5,748 bases of DNA from Leucobacter sp. GTDB taxonomy: Bacteria > Actinomycetota > Actinomycetes > Actinomycetales > Microbacteriaceae. A program made the translations under genes and the position numbers. Shown piece after piece: positions 5,355-5,748 of the stretch. The notes below the pieces were generated by a model. It saw only the letters and a list, made by a program, of their open reading frames with translations. It did not search any database and was not told the origin of the DNA. The stretch covers positions 1 to 5,748 of the forward strand of contig JAPSIU010000194.1 in NCBI GenBank assembly GCA_031178565.1. Direction: 5' to 3'. How positions within the stretch are numbered: the stretch's first letter is position 1; the number at the start of each line of letters is the position of its first letter.

Positions 5355-5748
5355 TCAGGCGTCCTGCTTCTCCTGCAGCGCGCCGAAGCCGCGTGCGGCC
5401 TTGGCGGGCAGAGCGTTGAACAGCTGTGCCGCGCCGACCAGAGCAGCCTGCATGGCGCCTGCGGCCTTGGCCAGCAGCACCTCGCGGCTCTCGAGATCGG
5501 CGAGCTTGCCTACCTCAGCGGCGGAGAGGGCGTTGCCGTCGAAGTAGCCCGCCTTCACCACCAAAAGAGGGTTTGCCTTGGCGAAGTCACGCAGAGCCTT
5601 GGCGACCGCGACGGTGTCACCGTGCACGAAGGCGAGCGCCGAAGGACCGGCGAGCTCGTCATGACCCGGCGCAGCGCTTCTCCACTGTTCTCGAGGACGA
5701 GCACGGTCGCGTCGCGGGTCGCCGCCCGCTTACCGCGCCGCATGCTCC
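5355..5748 (-). CDS. rplJ: 50S ribosomal protein L10, 3' part, with apparent frame disruption near the window edge
   Basis: L10 anchors the L7/L12 stalk to 23S rRNA. The clear part runs from DELAGPSALAFVHGD (from 5660) through KALRDFAKANPLLVVKAGYF and GKLADLESREVLLAK to GFGALQEKQDA and TGA 5357-5355. That is about 102 residues, matching the C-terminal 60% of a typical protein of about 170. The last helix is the part that binds L12 dimers. Upstream, this frame stays open only to a TAA at 5732-5730 and does not resemble L10 above about 5666. L10-like sequence (MRRGKRAATRDATVLVLEN, 5743-5687) continues in another frame. The two pieces look like one gene with a frame change between about 5687 and 5666. 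The start lies outside the window. Sequencing or assembly error is the likeliest cause, since L10 is normally indispensable. Confidence 0.85.

Noticed and set aside
1..5748. CRISPR arrays, tRNAs, insertion sequences, phage or toxin-antitoxin genes
   Set aside because: I saw no regularly spaced direct repeats, no tRNA cloverleaf, no transposase-like frame and no terminal repeats. The base composition also looks even throughout.

Overview
The window is GC-rich, with strong third-position GC that leaves long open frames on both strands. Every gene supported here lies on the minus strand, so in transcription order it reads from high to low coordinates. The L7/L12 protein, the signal recognition particle (SRP) RNA and the actinobacterial-looking half-transporters suggest an actinobacterium, probably Microbacteriaceae. 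That placement is by eye and no search was run.

Right end (about 5748 to 4827): the 3' part of the rplJ-rplL operon. rplJ (ribosomal protein L10) enters from the window edge and appears frame-disrupted in its first 60-90 visible bases. A 79-nt gap with a 10-bp hairpin follows, then complete rplL (L7/L12). Three consecutive hairpins come after rplL; the last is a strong 14-bp intrinsic terminator.

Middle (about 4720 to 759): a regulatory gap with a candidate extended -10 promoter and a 13-nt inverted repeat, then two overlapping genes for the halves of a heterodimeric ABC exporter. The motifs are complementary. The upstream half carries the degenerate Walker B and H-loop (Asp for Glu, Gln for His) but a canonical signature. 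The downstream half has canonical catalytic residues but an altered signature (LSAGE). One consensus and one degenerate ATP site are therefore expected, as in TM287/288, LmrCD and BmrCD. The cargo cannot be read from the sequence.

Left end (about 776 to 1): directly after the second ABC gene lies a small bacterial SRP RNA gene (ffs, about 87 nt) with its own likely promoter. Beyond it is the 5' two-fifths or so of a phytoene-desaturase-like FAD oxidoreductase, probably read from a leaderless transcript, which runs off the left edge.

These are mostly housekeeping or ordinary accessory functions: translation, membrane protein targeting, export and redox. I found no convincing sign of a new biological system. 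The points worth a second look are the rplJ frame break, the asymmetric ABC pair, the SRP RNA tetraloop variant and several RNA hairpins.
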